Source: a bacterium SCSIO 12827
Lineage (GTDB): Bacteria > Pseudomonadota > Alphaproteobacteria > Rhodospirillales > Casp-alpha2
DNA: 64,000 nucleotides
Reading direction: 5' to 3'
Assembly: GCA_024397995.1 (NCBI GenBank)
Contig: CP073746.1
Coordinates: 496,001 to 560,000 of the forward strand
A model generated the notes under the pieces. The model had not been told where the DNA came from. It worked only from the letters and a program-made list of their open reading frames with translations, and did not search any database. Below are positions 27,110 to 34,260 of the stretch, piece after piece; position 1 is the stretch's first letter; each line of letters starts with the position of its first letter. The position numbers were made by a program, and so were the translations under genes.

Positions 27110-28379
27110 ATGGGGGCACGGGGGCGGATAAAAGCCAGTCCGACAGTGGTGTAAACAGCATTTCATGCGCGCTGCCGCCGGCGACAAGGCCGATATGTCC
27201 GGCGTTGACCGGCAGCACCCTGGCGTCGGGCAGGCCGGCTGCCAGCGCGCGGCACGATGCCGGCGGCACGATATGGTCCTGTTCCGGCACCACGACCAGG
27301 GCCGGGCAGGTGACCTGCTCAGGGCGGATGGCCTGGTCCGCGACAACCCATTCGCCCCGGGGCGGCGTGTTGCGCAAGTGCCAGTCACGAAAGCATTCGA
27401 GCGCCACCGGCCCGGCCAGAACGATGCCGTCGTTGAGCCAGTCCTCCAACTGCACGAAGCGCCTGGCGGCCTGGGCGTCCGGGGGCATCTCGGCGAAGCG
27501 ACGGAACTTGGCGGGGGTCATGTAGGGATCCAGGCCCGCGAACATGGCCTGCATCATGTCGACGGGCAGCACGCCGGCTTTGGCCACCGTGTCCTCCAGC
27601 CGGGGCATCATGCCCGCGAGCACGCGCACCAGATCGCCCTGGGCGACGTGAAAATCCCAGGGCGTGGCCATCAGGGCGAGGGCGCGGACATCCTTGAGGC
27701 GTAGCTGCGCCAGGGCCAGGGCGAGCAGCCCGCCCATGCAGTAACCGGCGAGCGCCACCGGCCCGCCGTTGAGGGCGACGGCGGCATCGAGTGCGCGGGC
27801 GAGCCGCCCGGTGAGGTAGTCGGTGAGGGTAAAGGCGGTTTCCGCGCCTTCGGGGGCGTCCCAATCGATGACCAGGGGGCGCAGGCCGCGTGCCGCCAGG
27901 GAGCGCAGCAAACTTTGGTCGTGATCCAGGTCGAGGACCCAGAAGCGGTTGACCAGGGACGGAATGACCAGGACCACGGGGCCTTCGGGATTTGTCGCCT
28001 CGGGCACGGCCCCGTAATCGAGCAGGCGGGCCGAGCCCTCGCGCCAGATCACCGGCGGCTCGTCCGGGCGGGCCGTGCGGGGGGCCGTGCGGTACTTACG
28101 CACGCCCCGGGTGAATTGGTCCAGGCGCTGGCGCGCCTCCTCCGTCACCGCCTTGTAGAAGGCCTCAGGCGGAACGTTTTGAAGGGCCTTTTCCAGGTCC
28201 CTTGCGCGCGCCGCCAGTTCCGGACTCAAGGGCGGCAAGCCGCCGTTCGATGCCGTCAAGGCGGCGAGCGAGCTCAGCCATGTCGAGGTCTGCACCGCCA
28301 TGTGCAGCGCCAGGGGCCGGGGTCCCTGGACCGCCGGGGGCCGGGGCGGTGGTACCGGGTCCGTAGTCTGATGGGTCAT
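27105..28379 (-). CDS. phaC: short PhaC-type polyhydroxyalkanoate synthase
   Basis: 424 residues, far shorter than class I synthases (about 590) and closer to class III PhaC. The alpha/beta-hydrolase fold carries a cysteine nucleophile in GYCMGG (C214), with D368 (PEQDHIVPP) and H395 (NAGHIGL) completing a Cys-Asp-His triad. The N-terminal helical part (RPLALHMAVQTSTWLSS) belongs to the family, so ATG 28379 is likely right. The gene then overlaps the 3' 215 bases of the PhaE-like gene in another frame. Together with PhaE-like, phaA and phaB it forms the polymer pathway. Confidence 0.8.
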   Translation of the reverse strand: MTHQTTDPVPPPRPPAVQGPRPLALHMAVQTSTWLSSLAALTASNGGLPPLSPELAARARDLEKALQNVPPEAFYKAVTEEARQRLDQFTRGVRKYRTAPRTARPDEPPVIWREGSARLLDYGAVPEATNPEGPVVLVIPSLVNRFWVLDLDHDQSLLRSLAARGLRPLVIDWDAPEGAETAFTLTDYLTGRLARALDAAVALNGGPVALAGYCMGGLLALALAQLRLKDVRALALMATPWDFHVAQGDLVRVLAGMMPRLEDTVAKAGVLPVDMMQAMFAGLDPYMTPAKFRRFAEMPPDAQAARRFVQLEDWLNDGIVLAGPVALECFRDWHLRNTPPRGEWVVADQAIRPEQVTCPALVVVPEQDHIVPPASCRALAAGLPDARVLPVNAGHIGLVAGGSAHEMLFTPLSDWLLSAPVPPS

Positions 28380-28611
28380 GGGTCGGGGGTTCCGTGCTGG
28401 GGCCGGATGTCGAGGGGGTGGGGGGCTGCTTGCCGGCGTTGATCGCCTGCTGCGCCAGGGCCGCGAAAGCGGTGGCCGAGCCGGTCATCATCTGCGTCAT
28501 CTGCGACATGGTTTCCGTGACCTTGGGGTCGGCGGCCATGGACTGCATGTGGTCCTGCCACAGGTCCAGGTACTGTTTCGCCAATTGGTCCAGGTCCGGT
28601 TGATCGGCCAT
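28165..28611 (-). CDS. PhaE-like small PHA synthase partner
   Basis: 148 residues. An N-terminal helical stretch (QYLDLWQDHMQSMAADPKVT and MTGSATAFAALAQQAINAGK) resembles PhaE-type synthase subunits; a Pro/Thr/Gly-rich linker (about 70-110) leads to a C-terminal coiled coil LARRLDGIERRLAALE. AAGGA precedes ATG 28611; a longer open frame upstream is rejected. It overlaps phaC by 215 bases out of frame, and both proteins look genuine in the overlap. A class III-like PhaC/PhaE synthase is the favoured reading. Confidence 0.65.
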   Translation of the reverse strand: MADQPDLDQLAKQYLDLWQDHMQSMAADPKVTETMSQMTQMMTGSATAFAALAQQAINAGKQPPTPSTSGPSTEPPTHDPSDYGPGTTAPAPGGPGTPAPGAAHGGADLDMAELARRLDGIERRLAALESGTGGARKGPGKGPSKRSA

Positions 28612-28759
28612 GGCGGCTTCCTTGTCTCCGCGCGTGTTGCTGTGAGCGTCCGGTGGGCTCACTATACCGTCGGCCCCGGGGTCGGGGAAACTTTCATTGC
28701 GGCGCAGCAATGGACGCGGTATTTTGCCGCGTTGCAACGCGTTTACCTGGGGGAAACCG

Positions 28760-29371
28760 ATGGCGGAAAAAAAGCCTGCCGAAGGCGAGCCGATTATCAT
28801 CAAGAAGTACGCCAACCGGCGGCTCTATAATACGGCGACGTCGAGCTATGTGACGCTCGATTACCTGTCCCAGATGGTCAAGGATGGTGACGAATTCGTC
28901 GTCAACGACGCCAAGACCGGCGAGGACATCACCCGCCAGGTCCTGACCCACATCATCGTCGAAGAGGAAAGCAAGGGCACCAACCTGTTGCCCATCGGCT
29001 TCCTGCGTCATCTCATCAGCTTCTACGGCGACAGCCTGCAGGCTGTGGTGCCCAATTACCTGGAACAGACCATGCAGTCTTTCGCGACCAATCAGGAAAC
29101 GCTGCGCAAAACGATGGAAGATGCCCTTGGGGGCTTCAATCCGTTCGGTCAGTTCGAGGAAGTGTCGAAGCAGAACATGGTCCTGTTCGAGAACGCCATG
29201 AAGATGTTCTCGCCGTTTCCCATGCCGACGCCGCCGGCCGGCACGCCGAAGGGCGGCGGCACGCCGCAGGGCGGTGCCGCGGCCCAGGGTGGCGCCGACA
29301 TCGACGACATGCGGGCCAAGTTGGAAGAGATGCAGCGTCAGCTTGATTCGCTGTCCGGCGACAAGAAGTAG
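28760..29371 (+). CDS. phaR: polyhydroxyalkanoate synthesis repressor PhaR
   Basis: 203 residues. The N-terminal PHB_acc DNA-binding region is unmistakable: IIIKKYANRRLYNTATSSYVTLDYLS, followed by the accumulation-regulator repeat with THIIVEEE and LRHLISFYGDSLQ. The C-terminus is Gly/Pro-rich with a final coiled coil. ATG 28760 has GGGGGA upstream. It is divergent from the phaE-like/phaC genes and is expected to repress PHA and phasin genes unless polymer is present. Confidence 0.93.
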   Translation: MAEKKPAEGEPIIIKKYANRRLYNTATSSYVTLDYLSQMVKDGDEFVVNDAKTGEDITRQVLTHIIVEEESKGTNLLPIGFLRHLISFYGDSLQAVVPNYLEQTMQSFATNQETLRKTMEDALGGFNPFGQFEEVSKQNMVLFENAMKMFSPFPMPTPPAGTPKGGGTPQGGAAAQGGADIDDMRAKLEEMQRQLDSLSGDKK

Positions 29372-29392
29372 ACCTTCCGGAAGCTTCCCGCC

Positions 29393-30229
29393 TTAGTCCA
29401 ATTCCCGGACGACCCGGAAACTCAGCCAGTAGCTTTTCACTGCCGCGGCGTTCTTGGCCCGTGAGGATGAGCGTGACTGGCGGGAAAAATAATACCAGGA
29501 TCCGCCCCGGATCACTCGGATGGCGCAGTCCCCTTCGGTGCGGGCCGAGCCGTCGCGCGGCGCCCCCTGATAATGGGGCACCCAGCAGTCGCTGACCCAT
29601 TCATAGGCGTTGCCGTGCATGTCGTAGAGCCCAAAGGGGTTGGGCTTGTACTGGCCGACCGGGGCGTTGCGGTGGCCGGGCACGGCACCGGTGCATTTGC
29701 GGCAATTGATTAGGCCGTCATCCGGGTTGTCGCCGAACCAATAGGCCGTGGTCGACCCGGCCCGTGCACCGTATTCCCATTCCGCTTCCGTCGGCAGGCG
29801 GTACGTATGTCCGGTCTTCTGCGACAACCACTTGGCGTAACCTTCGGCCATGTAGAAATCGATGTTCATGATCGGCTGCCGGCCGCGGCCCCAGTTGTGG
29901 TCGTGGGGATTATGCGTGCAGCCCCGTTCGGCCAGACAGGCGTCCCAGTTGTCGAAAGTGATTTCGAACCGGCTCATGGCGAAGGGTTTCTTGATGAACA
30001 CGGGATGCTTGGGCTGTTCCGCCGGCAGCAGGTCGCTGCCCATGATGAATGCCCCTTTGGGCAGGACGACCATTTCCGGGCAGACGTCGCAGTCCTTGAA
30101 CACCTTGGGGGCGGCGGGCGCCGGTTTCGCCGCAGGCTTGGCGGCCGGGGTCTGGGCCAGGGCCGGGACGGCAACCAGGGCCAGCAGAAGGGCGGTGATG
30201 CGCAGGACGGGAAGAAAGCGGGAGATCAT
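29393..30229 (-). CDS. exported SUMF1/formylglycine-generating-enzyme-like protein
   Basis: 278 residues. A signal peptide (about 1-26) and an Ala/Pro/Lys-rich linker precede a complete FGE-sulfatase fold: MVVLPKGAFIMGSD, RLPTEAEWEYGARAG, NPFGLYDMHGNAYEWVSD and VIRGGSWYY. The paired cysteines needed for formylglycine formation near the C-terminus are not seen (YYFSRQSRSSSRAKN is Cys-free), so it is probably a non-catalytic or differently acting member. It converges on phaR. Confidence 0.83.
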   Translation of the reverse strand: MISRFLPVLRITALLLALVAVPALAQTPAAKPAAKPAPAAPKVFKDCDVCPEMVVLPKGAFIMGSDLLPAEQPKHPVFIKKPFAMSRFEITFDNWDACLAERGCTHNPHDHNWGRGRQPIMNIDFYMAEGYAKWLSQKTGHTYRLPTEAEWEYGARAGSTTAYWFGDNPDDGLINCRKCTGAVPGHRNAPVGQYKPNPFGLYDMHGNAYEWVSDCWVPHYQGAPRDGSARTEGDCAIRVIRGGSWYYFSRQSRSSSRAKNAAAVKSYWLSFRVVRELD

Positions 30230-30281
30230 GACGTGTTGATTTGCCCAAAATGAAAACCGGTTCTGATAGGATAATCATATA

Positions 30282-30295
30282 CGACCGCGCGGTCG
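30282..30295. promoter_or_regulatory. perfect 14-bp palindrome upstream of the zntB-like gene
   Basis: CGACCGCGCGGTCG is a perfect palindrome just after an AT-rich patch (GGATAATCATATA) that could be a -10 region. It looks like a TetR- or MarR-type operator for the CorA-like gene beginning at 30356. The regulator is not identified. Confidence 0.35.
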
Positions 30296-30355
30296 ATGGC
30301 GGCAGGAGATATCCCGCGACCTGTGGCGGGTGCGAAACGACGAGGGTTTAGGACG

Positions 30356-31339
30356 ATGACGGCTGCGAGCGATGCAGGGTTTGTGTTCACCGGGGTGTTG
30401 GATGGCGAGGGCGGGGCACGCCTGCTCGAGGTCGACCAGTTAGCCGTTCAGAAGGAACAGGGCCGGGTCGAGTGGGTGCACCTGGACATTACCAAGGAAC
30501 CTGCCCGCCAATGGCTGCACGACCAGCCGGACCTGCCGGAGCTTGCGGTCGAGGGGCTTCTGGCGCCGGATACGGAGCCGCGCTATGCCGAATTGGATGA
30601 CGGGATCTTATTGATCCTGCGCGAGGTCAACACCCACGAAAACGCCGATCCCCACGACATGATATCGCTACGCCTGTGGATCGGGCCGGCGCGCATCATA
30701 TCGGCCCGCCTGCGTCACCTAGCCGCCATCGAGGACATCAAGATCGCCCTGGCGAAGAAATCGGGGCCGGGATCCGTATCCGAATTTTTGTGCGCTGTCG
30801 GCCGCAACATGGCCAAGGAGAAGGCCGAGATTCTCGCCGGCGTCGCGGACGATTTGGACGAGATCGACGAGGACCTGGCCCAGGCCGACGAGACCAAGAC
30901 CCTGCGCCCGCGCATCGCCAAGCTGCGCCGCCGGGCAATCCAACTGCACCGCTTCTTCAAACCTCAGCGCGCCGCCTTCGCTGATATCGCCGAACAGCGC
31001 CCGGCCTGGGTCGATGATTCGGCGGCCGACGAACTGGCGGAACTGTCGGCGGAATTCGGGCGCCTTGCCGCGGATATCGAAGCCATCCTGGGCCGTGCGC
31101 AGGTTACCCAGGATGAATTGCGCTCCCTGGAAAATCAGCGGGCGACGGACATCACCACGACGCTGACCGTGGTCGCGGCGATCTTCCTGCCGCTCGGCTT
31201 CGTCACGGGGCTTCTCGGTATAAATGTGGGCGGCATACCGCTTGCGGAATCGAAGGCCGGATTCTGGGTGACCAGCGGCGCGCTGCTGGCCCTCGGTATC
31301 GCCCTCTGGCTTTATTTCCGCAACCGCCGCTATCTCTGA
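30356..31339 (+). CDS. CorA/ZntB-family metal ion transporter
   Basis: 327 residues. A cytoplasmic funnel domain rich in acidic helices is followed by two transmembrane helices at the C-terminus, with the pore motif GINVGGIP at the end of TM1 (the ZntB/CorA GxN signature). ZntB-type proteins move Zn2+ and CorA Mg2+/Co2+; the GINxGGIP form favours ZntB. ATG 30356 has AGGA before it; an upstream ATG at 30296 is less likely. It converges with queG, overlapping ten bases. Confidence 0.86.
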   Translation: MTAASDAGFVFTGVLDGEGGARLLEVDQLAVQKEQGRVEWVHLDITKEPARQWLHDQPDLPELAVEGLLAPDTEPRYAELDDGILLILREVNTHENADPHDMISLRLWIGPARIISARLRHLAAIEDIKIALAKKSGPGSVSEFLCAVGRNMAKEKAEILAGVADDLDEIDEDLAQADETKTLRPRIAKLRRRAIQLHRFFKPQRAAFADIAEQRPAWVDDSAADELAELSAEFGRLAADIEAILGRAQVTQDELRSLENQRATDITTTLTVVAAIFLPLGFVTGLLGINVGGIPLAESKAGFWVTSGALLALGIALWLYFRNRRYL

Positions 31340-32415
31340 GCCTTGGCGGCGTTCAGCCGTTCATAGGCCCAGCGTGCGGCCCCGGCAACCAGGTCTGATG
31401 CATCGGCGGACAGGTCTTCCGCCACCGGAACCAGCGCCGGGTCACCGGAATTGCCCACGGCGATCATCACGTTGCGTACGAACCGGTCGCGCCCCGTGCG
31501 CTTGACCGGCGAGCCCGCGAACATTTCGCGGAACGCCGCGTCGTCCAGCCGCGCCAGGTCGGCCAGACGCGGTCCGTCGAGTCCGGGGCGGGGGGCGAAG
31601 GCGGGTTCGTCCGTGGGGGCTGCGAACTTGTTCCACGGACAGGCGGCCAGGCAGTCGTCGCAGCCGTAGACATGGTTGCCCATGCGGGCCATCAGGTCGG
31701 GCGCGATGGCGTCCTTGTGCTCAATCGTCAGGTAGCTGATGCAGCGTGTGGCATCCAGACGATAAGGCGCGGGAAAAGCGTCCGTCGGGCAGGCCCGCAT
31801 GCAGGCGTCGCAGGATCCGCAATGATCGGCCTCGGGCCGGTCGGGCGGCAATTCCAGCGTGGTCAGAATCTCGCCCAGGAACAGCCAGGATCCGTGGGTC
31901 CGCGACACCAGATTGGTATGCTTGCCCTGCCAGCCGATCCCGGCGCGCTGGGCCAACGGCTTTTCCATCAGCGGCGCGGTGTCGACGAAAACACGCACGT
32001 CGGGCGGGCTGTCCCGGCCCTGGGCGGCTTCGGCCTGAAGCCAGCGGGCCAACTGCTTCAGGCGCTTCTTGATGACGTCGTGATAATCCTTGCCCTGGGC
32101 ATAGACGCTGACCGCCCCCTTGTCCGGTTGTCCGGGAATATTCATTGGGTCGCCCGAGGGGCCGTAGTTGCGGGCCAGCACGATGGCCGTGCGGGCCCCC
32201 GGCACCATGGCTTCCGGGTCACCTCGCACGGCGCCCCGGGGGCCGTCGGCCATCCAGGCCATGTCACCGTGATGCCCGGCCTTGAGGAAAGCCTCCAACG
32301 CCTGCCGGTCGCGGGGGGCGGCGCGGGTGTCCGTGATCCCGACGGCATCGAAGCCGAGGGCCCTGGCCTCGTTGATCAGGCGGCGTTTCAGAATGTCTGG
32401 TGCAATCGGGCTCAT
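31330..32415 (-). CDS. queG: epoxyqueuosine reductase QueG
   Basis: 361 residues; last enzyme of queuosine synthesis, reducing epoxyqueuosine in tRNA with cobalamin. Two ferredoxin-type clusters are seen, [12 protein letters not shown] and [18 protein letters not shown]-like C-terminus follows. ATG 32415 starts the conserved N-terminus; an open frame extends upstream across the divergent queC promoter and is rejected. Its cofactor makes it the second B12-dependent enzyme of the window, after NrdJ. Confidence 0.93.
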   Translation of the reverse strand: MSPIAPDILKRRLINEARALGFDAVGITDTRAAPRDRQALEAFLKAGHHGDMAWMADGPRGAVRGDPEAMVPGARTAIVLARNYGPSGDPMNIPGQPDKGAVSVYAQGKDYHDVIKKRLKQLARWLQAEAAQGRDSPPDVRVFVDTAPLMEKPLAQRAGIGWQGKHTNLVSRTHGSWLFLGEILTTLELPPDRPEADHCGSCDACMRACPTDAFPAPYRLDATRCISYLTIEHKDAIAPDLMARMGNHVYGCDDCLAACPWNKFAAPTDEPAFAPRPGLDGPRLADLARLDDAAFREMFAGSPVKRTGRDRFVRNVMIAVGNSGDPALVPVAEDLSADASDLVAGAARWAYERLNAAKAQR

Positions 32416-32491
32416 CCGGTTCTCGTGCGCGTCGCGGCAATATGCTAGGCAGGGGCACACTACCACACAGACATATCTGGAGAATGACCAC

Positions 32492-33223
32492 GTGGTGAAC
32501 GGTGAAACAGCCGTGGTTCTGTTGTCGGGCGGGCTCGATTCCACGACCGTCCTCGCCATCGCGCGAGACAAGGGCTATCGCCTTCTGGCCCTGTCGTTCC
32601 GTTACGGGCAGCGCCATTCCGTTGAATTGGACATCGCCGCACGCGTCGCCCGGCAGATGGGCGTGGCGCGTCACGCCGTGGCCGACATTGACCTGGCCGT
32701 CTATGGGGGCTCGGCCCTGACCGCCGATATCGAGGTGCCCAAGGACCGTGATGCCGACGCCATGGCCGACGGCATTCCGGTCACCTACGTGCCGGCGCGC
32801 AACACCATCTTCCTGGCCCATGCCCTGGCGCTGGCCGAAACGGGTGGGGCGCGAAATATTTTCATCGGCGTCAACGCGCTTGATTATTCCGGTTATCCCG
32901 ATTGCCGTCCGGCCTTCATCAAGGCGTTCCAGCGCCTGGCCAATCTGGCCACCAAGGAAGGGGTCGAGGCGATGGCCCGCGGCACGGACGGCCCGTTCCA
33001 GGTGCAGGCGCCGCTGATGGACATGACCAAGGCGGAAATCATCCAGCACGGTATGGCGCTGGGTGTCGATTATGCTCAGACGTGGAGCTGCTACGACCCG
33101 CATCCGGGGACCGGCGGTCCGACGGACGCGCCGGTCCATTGCGGACGTTGCGATTCCTGTCAGCTACGCAAAAAGGGGTTTGCCGAGGCCGGGGTCGATG
33201 ACCCCACGGCCTATGCCGTCTAG
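32492..33223 (+). CDS. queC: 7-cyano-7-deazaguanine synthase QueC
   Basis: 243 residues; converts 7-carboxy-7-deazaguanine to preQ0 with ATP and ammonia. The PP-loop SGGLDS is at 12-17, and zinc ligands are in CYDP plus [15 protein letters not shown] 32492 is chosen, with GGAG nine bases upstream; a second GTG three bases later is equivalent. Divergent from queG across 76 bases, so the two may share a control region. Its stop abuts a microprotein gene on the other strand. Confidence 0.93.
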   Translation: MVNGETAVVLLSGGLDSTTVLAIARDKGYRLLALSFRYGQRHSVELDIAARVARQMGVARHAVADIDLAVYGGSALTADIEVPKDRDADAMADGIPVTYVPARNTIFLAHALALAETGGARNIFIGVNALDYSGYPDCRPAFIKAFQRLANLATKEGVEAMARGTDGPFQVQAPLMDMTKAEIIQHGMALGVDYAQTWSCYDPHPGTGGPTDAPVHCGRCDSCQLRKKGFAEAGVDDPTAYAV

Positions 33224-33333
33224 GGCTGTGCGCCGCTGGCGGAGAAGGCGAGCATCAATCCCAACAGGGCACCGATGCCGAGCAGCACCACGTTCAGCGC
33301 CTTGCGCAGGGTCGATGGCTTGAGGAGGGGCAT
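33220..33333 (-). CDS. 37-residue single-pass membrane microprotein
   Basis: Minus-strand frame from ATG 33333 to TAG 33220: [19 protein letters not shown], then [19 protein letters not shown] short basic N-terminus precedes one transmembrane helix (about 13-31). A strong Shine-Dalgarno, GGAGG, lies six bases before the ATG. Its last base pairs overlap the queC stop on the opposite strand. No family is recognised. The good ribosome site and clear helix make translation plausible. Confidence 0.55.
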   Translation of the reverse strand: MPLLKPSTLRKALNVVLLGIGALLGLMLAFSASGAQP

Positions 33334-33402
33334 GGTCGCCTCCGAAACTCAAACAGGACAAATCATATTTTTCTAAATTACATATGGGTATGGCCACGGT
33401 CC

Positions 33403-33416
33403 GTGATCTGGGTCAC
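33403..33416. promoter_or_regulatory. FNR/CRP-like palindrome before queE and the microprotein
   Basis: GTGATCTGGGTCAC has outer arms GTGA/TCAC around a 6-base centre. It lies about 80 bases before queE and 70 before the divergent microprotein start, so it could act on either. Weakest of the four related sites in the window. Confidence 0.28.
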
Positions 33417-33495
33417 AAAAATTGCAAATTTCACGCCGAGAGGCGTATAGCAACGCGGCCCGGCACAGTACCGGGGCAGCAGCCGGGAACGGGCG

Positions 33496-34125
33496 ATGGC
33501 CTATAGCGTCAAGGAAATCTATTTCACGTTGCAGGGCGAGGGCGCGCAGACTGGCCGCCCGGCCGTGTTCCTGCGCTTTGCCGGCTGCAATCTGTGGTCC
33601 GGGCGGGAACAGGACCGCGCGACCGCGCAATGCCGGTTCTGCGACACGGATTTCATCGGCACGGACGGGCCCGGTGGCGGATCGTTCAAGGACGCCCATG
33701 CCCTGGCGGCGGCGGTGGCGGCAAGCTGGCCGGGCGGGGGGGCGCCCCTGGTCGTCTGCACGGGCGGCGAGCCCCTGTTACAGTTGGACGAACCACTGAT
33801 TGATGCCTTGCACGATGCAGGGTTTCACGTTGCGGTGGAAACCAACGGCACCCTCAACGCCCCCGATGGGCTCGACTGGATTTGCGTCAGCCCCAAGGCC
33901 GGAACCGAGGTCGTGCAGCACCGCGGCGATGAATTGAAATTGGTGTTTCCCCAGGCCGGGGCCGAGCCTGACCGCTATGAAGACTGGGATTTCGCCAACT
34001 TCCTGCTGCAGCCCATGGACGGCCCGGACCGGGACGCCAACACGGCGGCCGCCGTGGCCTACTGCCTGCGTCATCCCAAATGGCGGCTGTCGCTGCAGAC
34101 CCACAAGATGCTGGGGATTCCCTGA
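33496..34125 (+). CDS. queE: 7-carboxy-7-deazaguanine synthase QueE
   Basis: 209 residues; radical-SAM enzyme converting 6-carboxytetrahydropterin to 7-carboxy-7-deazaguanine. The cluster motif has the QueE-type spacing C31-x14-C46-x2-C49 (FAGCNLW and CRFCD). Also visible are VCTGGEPLLQLD and the ending QTHKMLGIP. It follows queC by 272 bases, with the microprotein gene between. Together with queC it makes preQ0 from the QueD product. Confidence 0.94.
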   Translation: MAYSVKEIYFTLQGEGAQTGRPAVFLRFAGCNLWSGREQDRATAQCRFCDTDFIGTDGPGGGSFKDAHALAAAVAASWPGGGAPLVVCTGGEPLLQLDEPLIDALHDAGFHVAVETNGTLNAPDGLDWICVSPKAGTEVVQHRGDELKLVFPQAGAEPDRYEDWDFANFLLQPMDGPDRDANTAAAVAYCLRHPKWRLSLQTHKMLGIP

Positions 34126-34181
34126 CCGGGACTGACGCGACGAACTTGGCGCTGACGCGGCGTTCGGAAAGCCATTGTCTT

Positions 34182-34219
34182 TTAATGTTACATCAAAATT
34201 GATTTGTATATTAATGTAA
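34182..34219. promoter_or_regulatory. AT-rich repeat region upstream of the cyclase gene
   Basis: TTAATGT occurs at 34182-34188 and 34211-34217. TTACAT (34188-34193) and ATGTAA (34214-34219) also form an inverted repeat, and ATGTTACAT is itself palindromic. This AT-rich patch in a GC-rich chromosome probably holds the promoter and an operator for the cyclase gene starting at 34261. Confidence 0.35.
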
Positions 34220-34260
34220 GAAATAGGTGGGGCGATTAACACCTTTTTGGACATACTATA

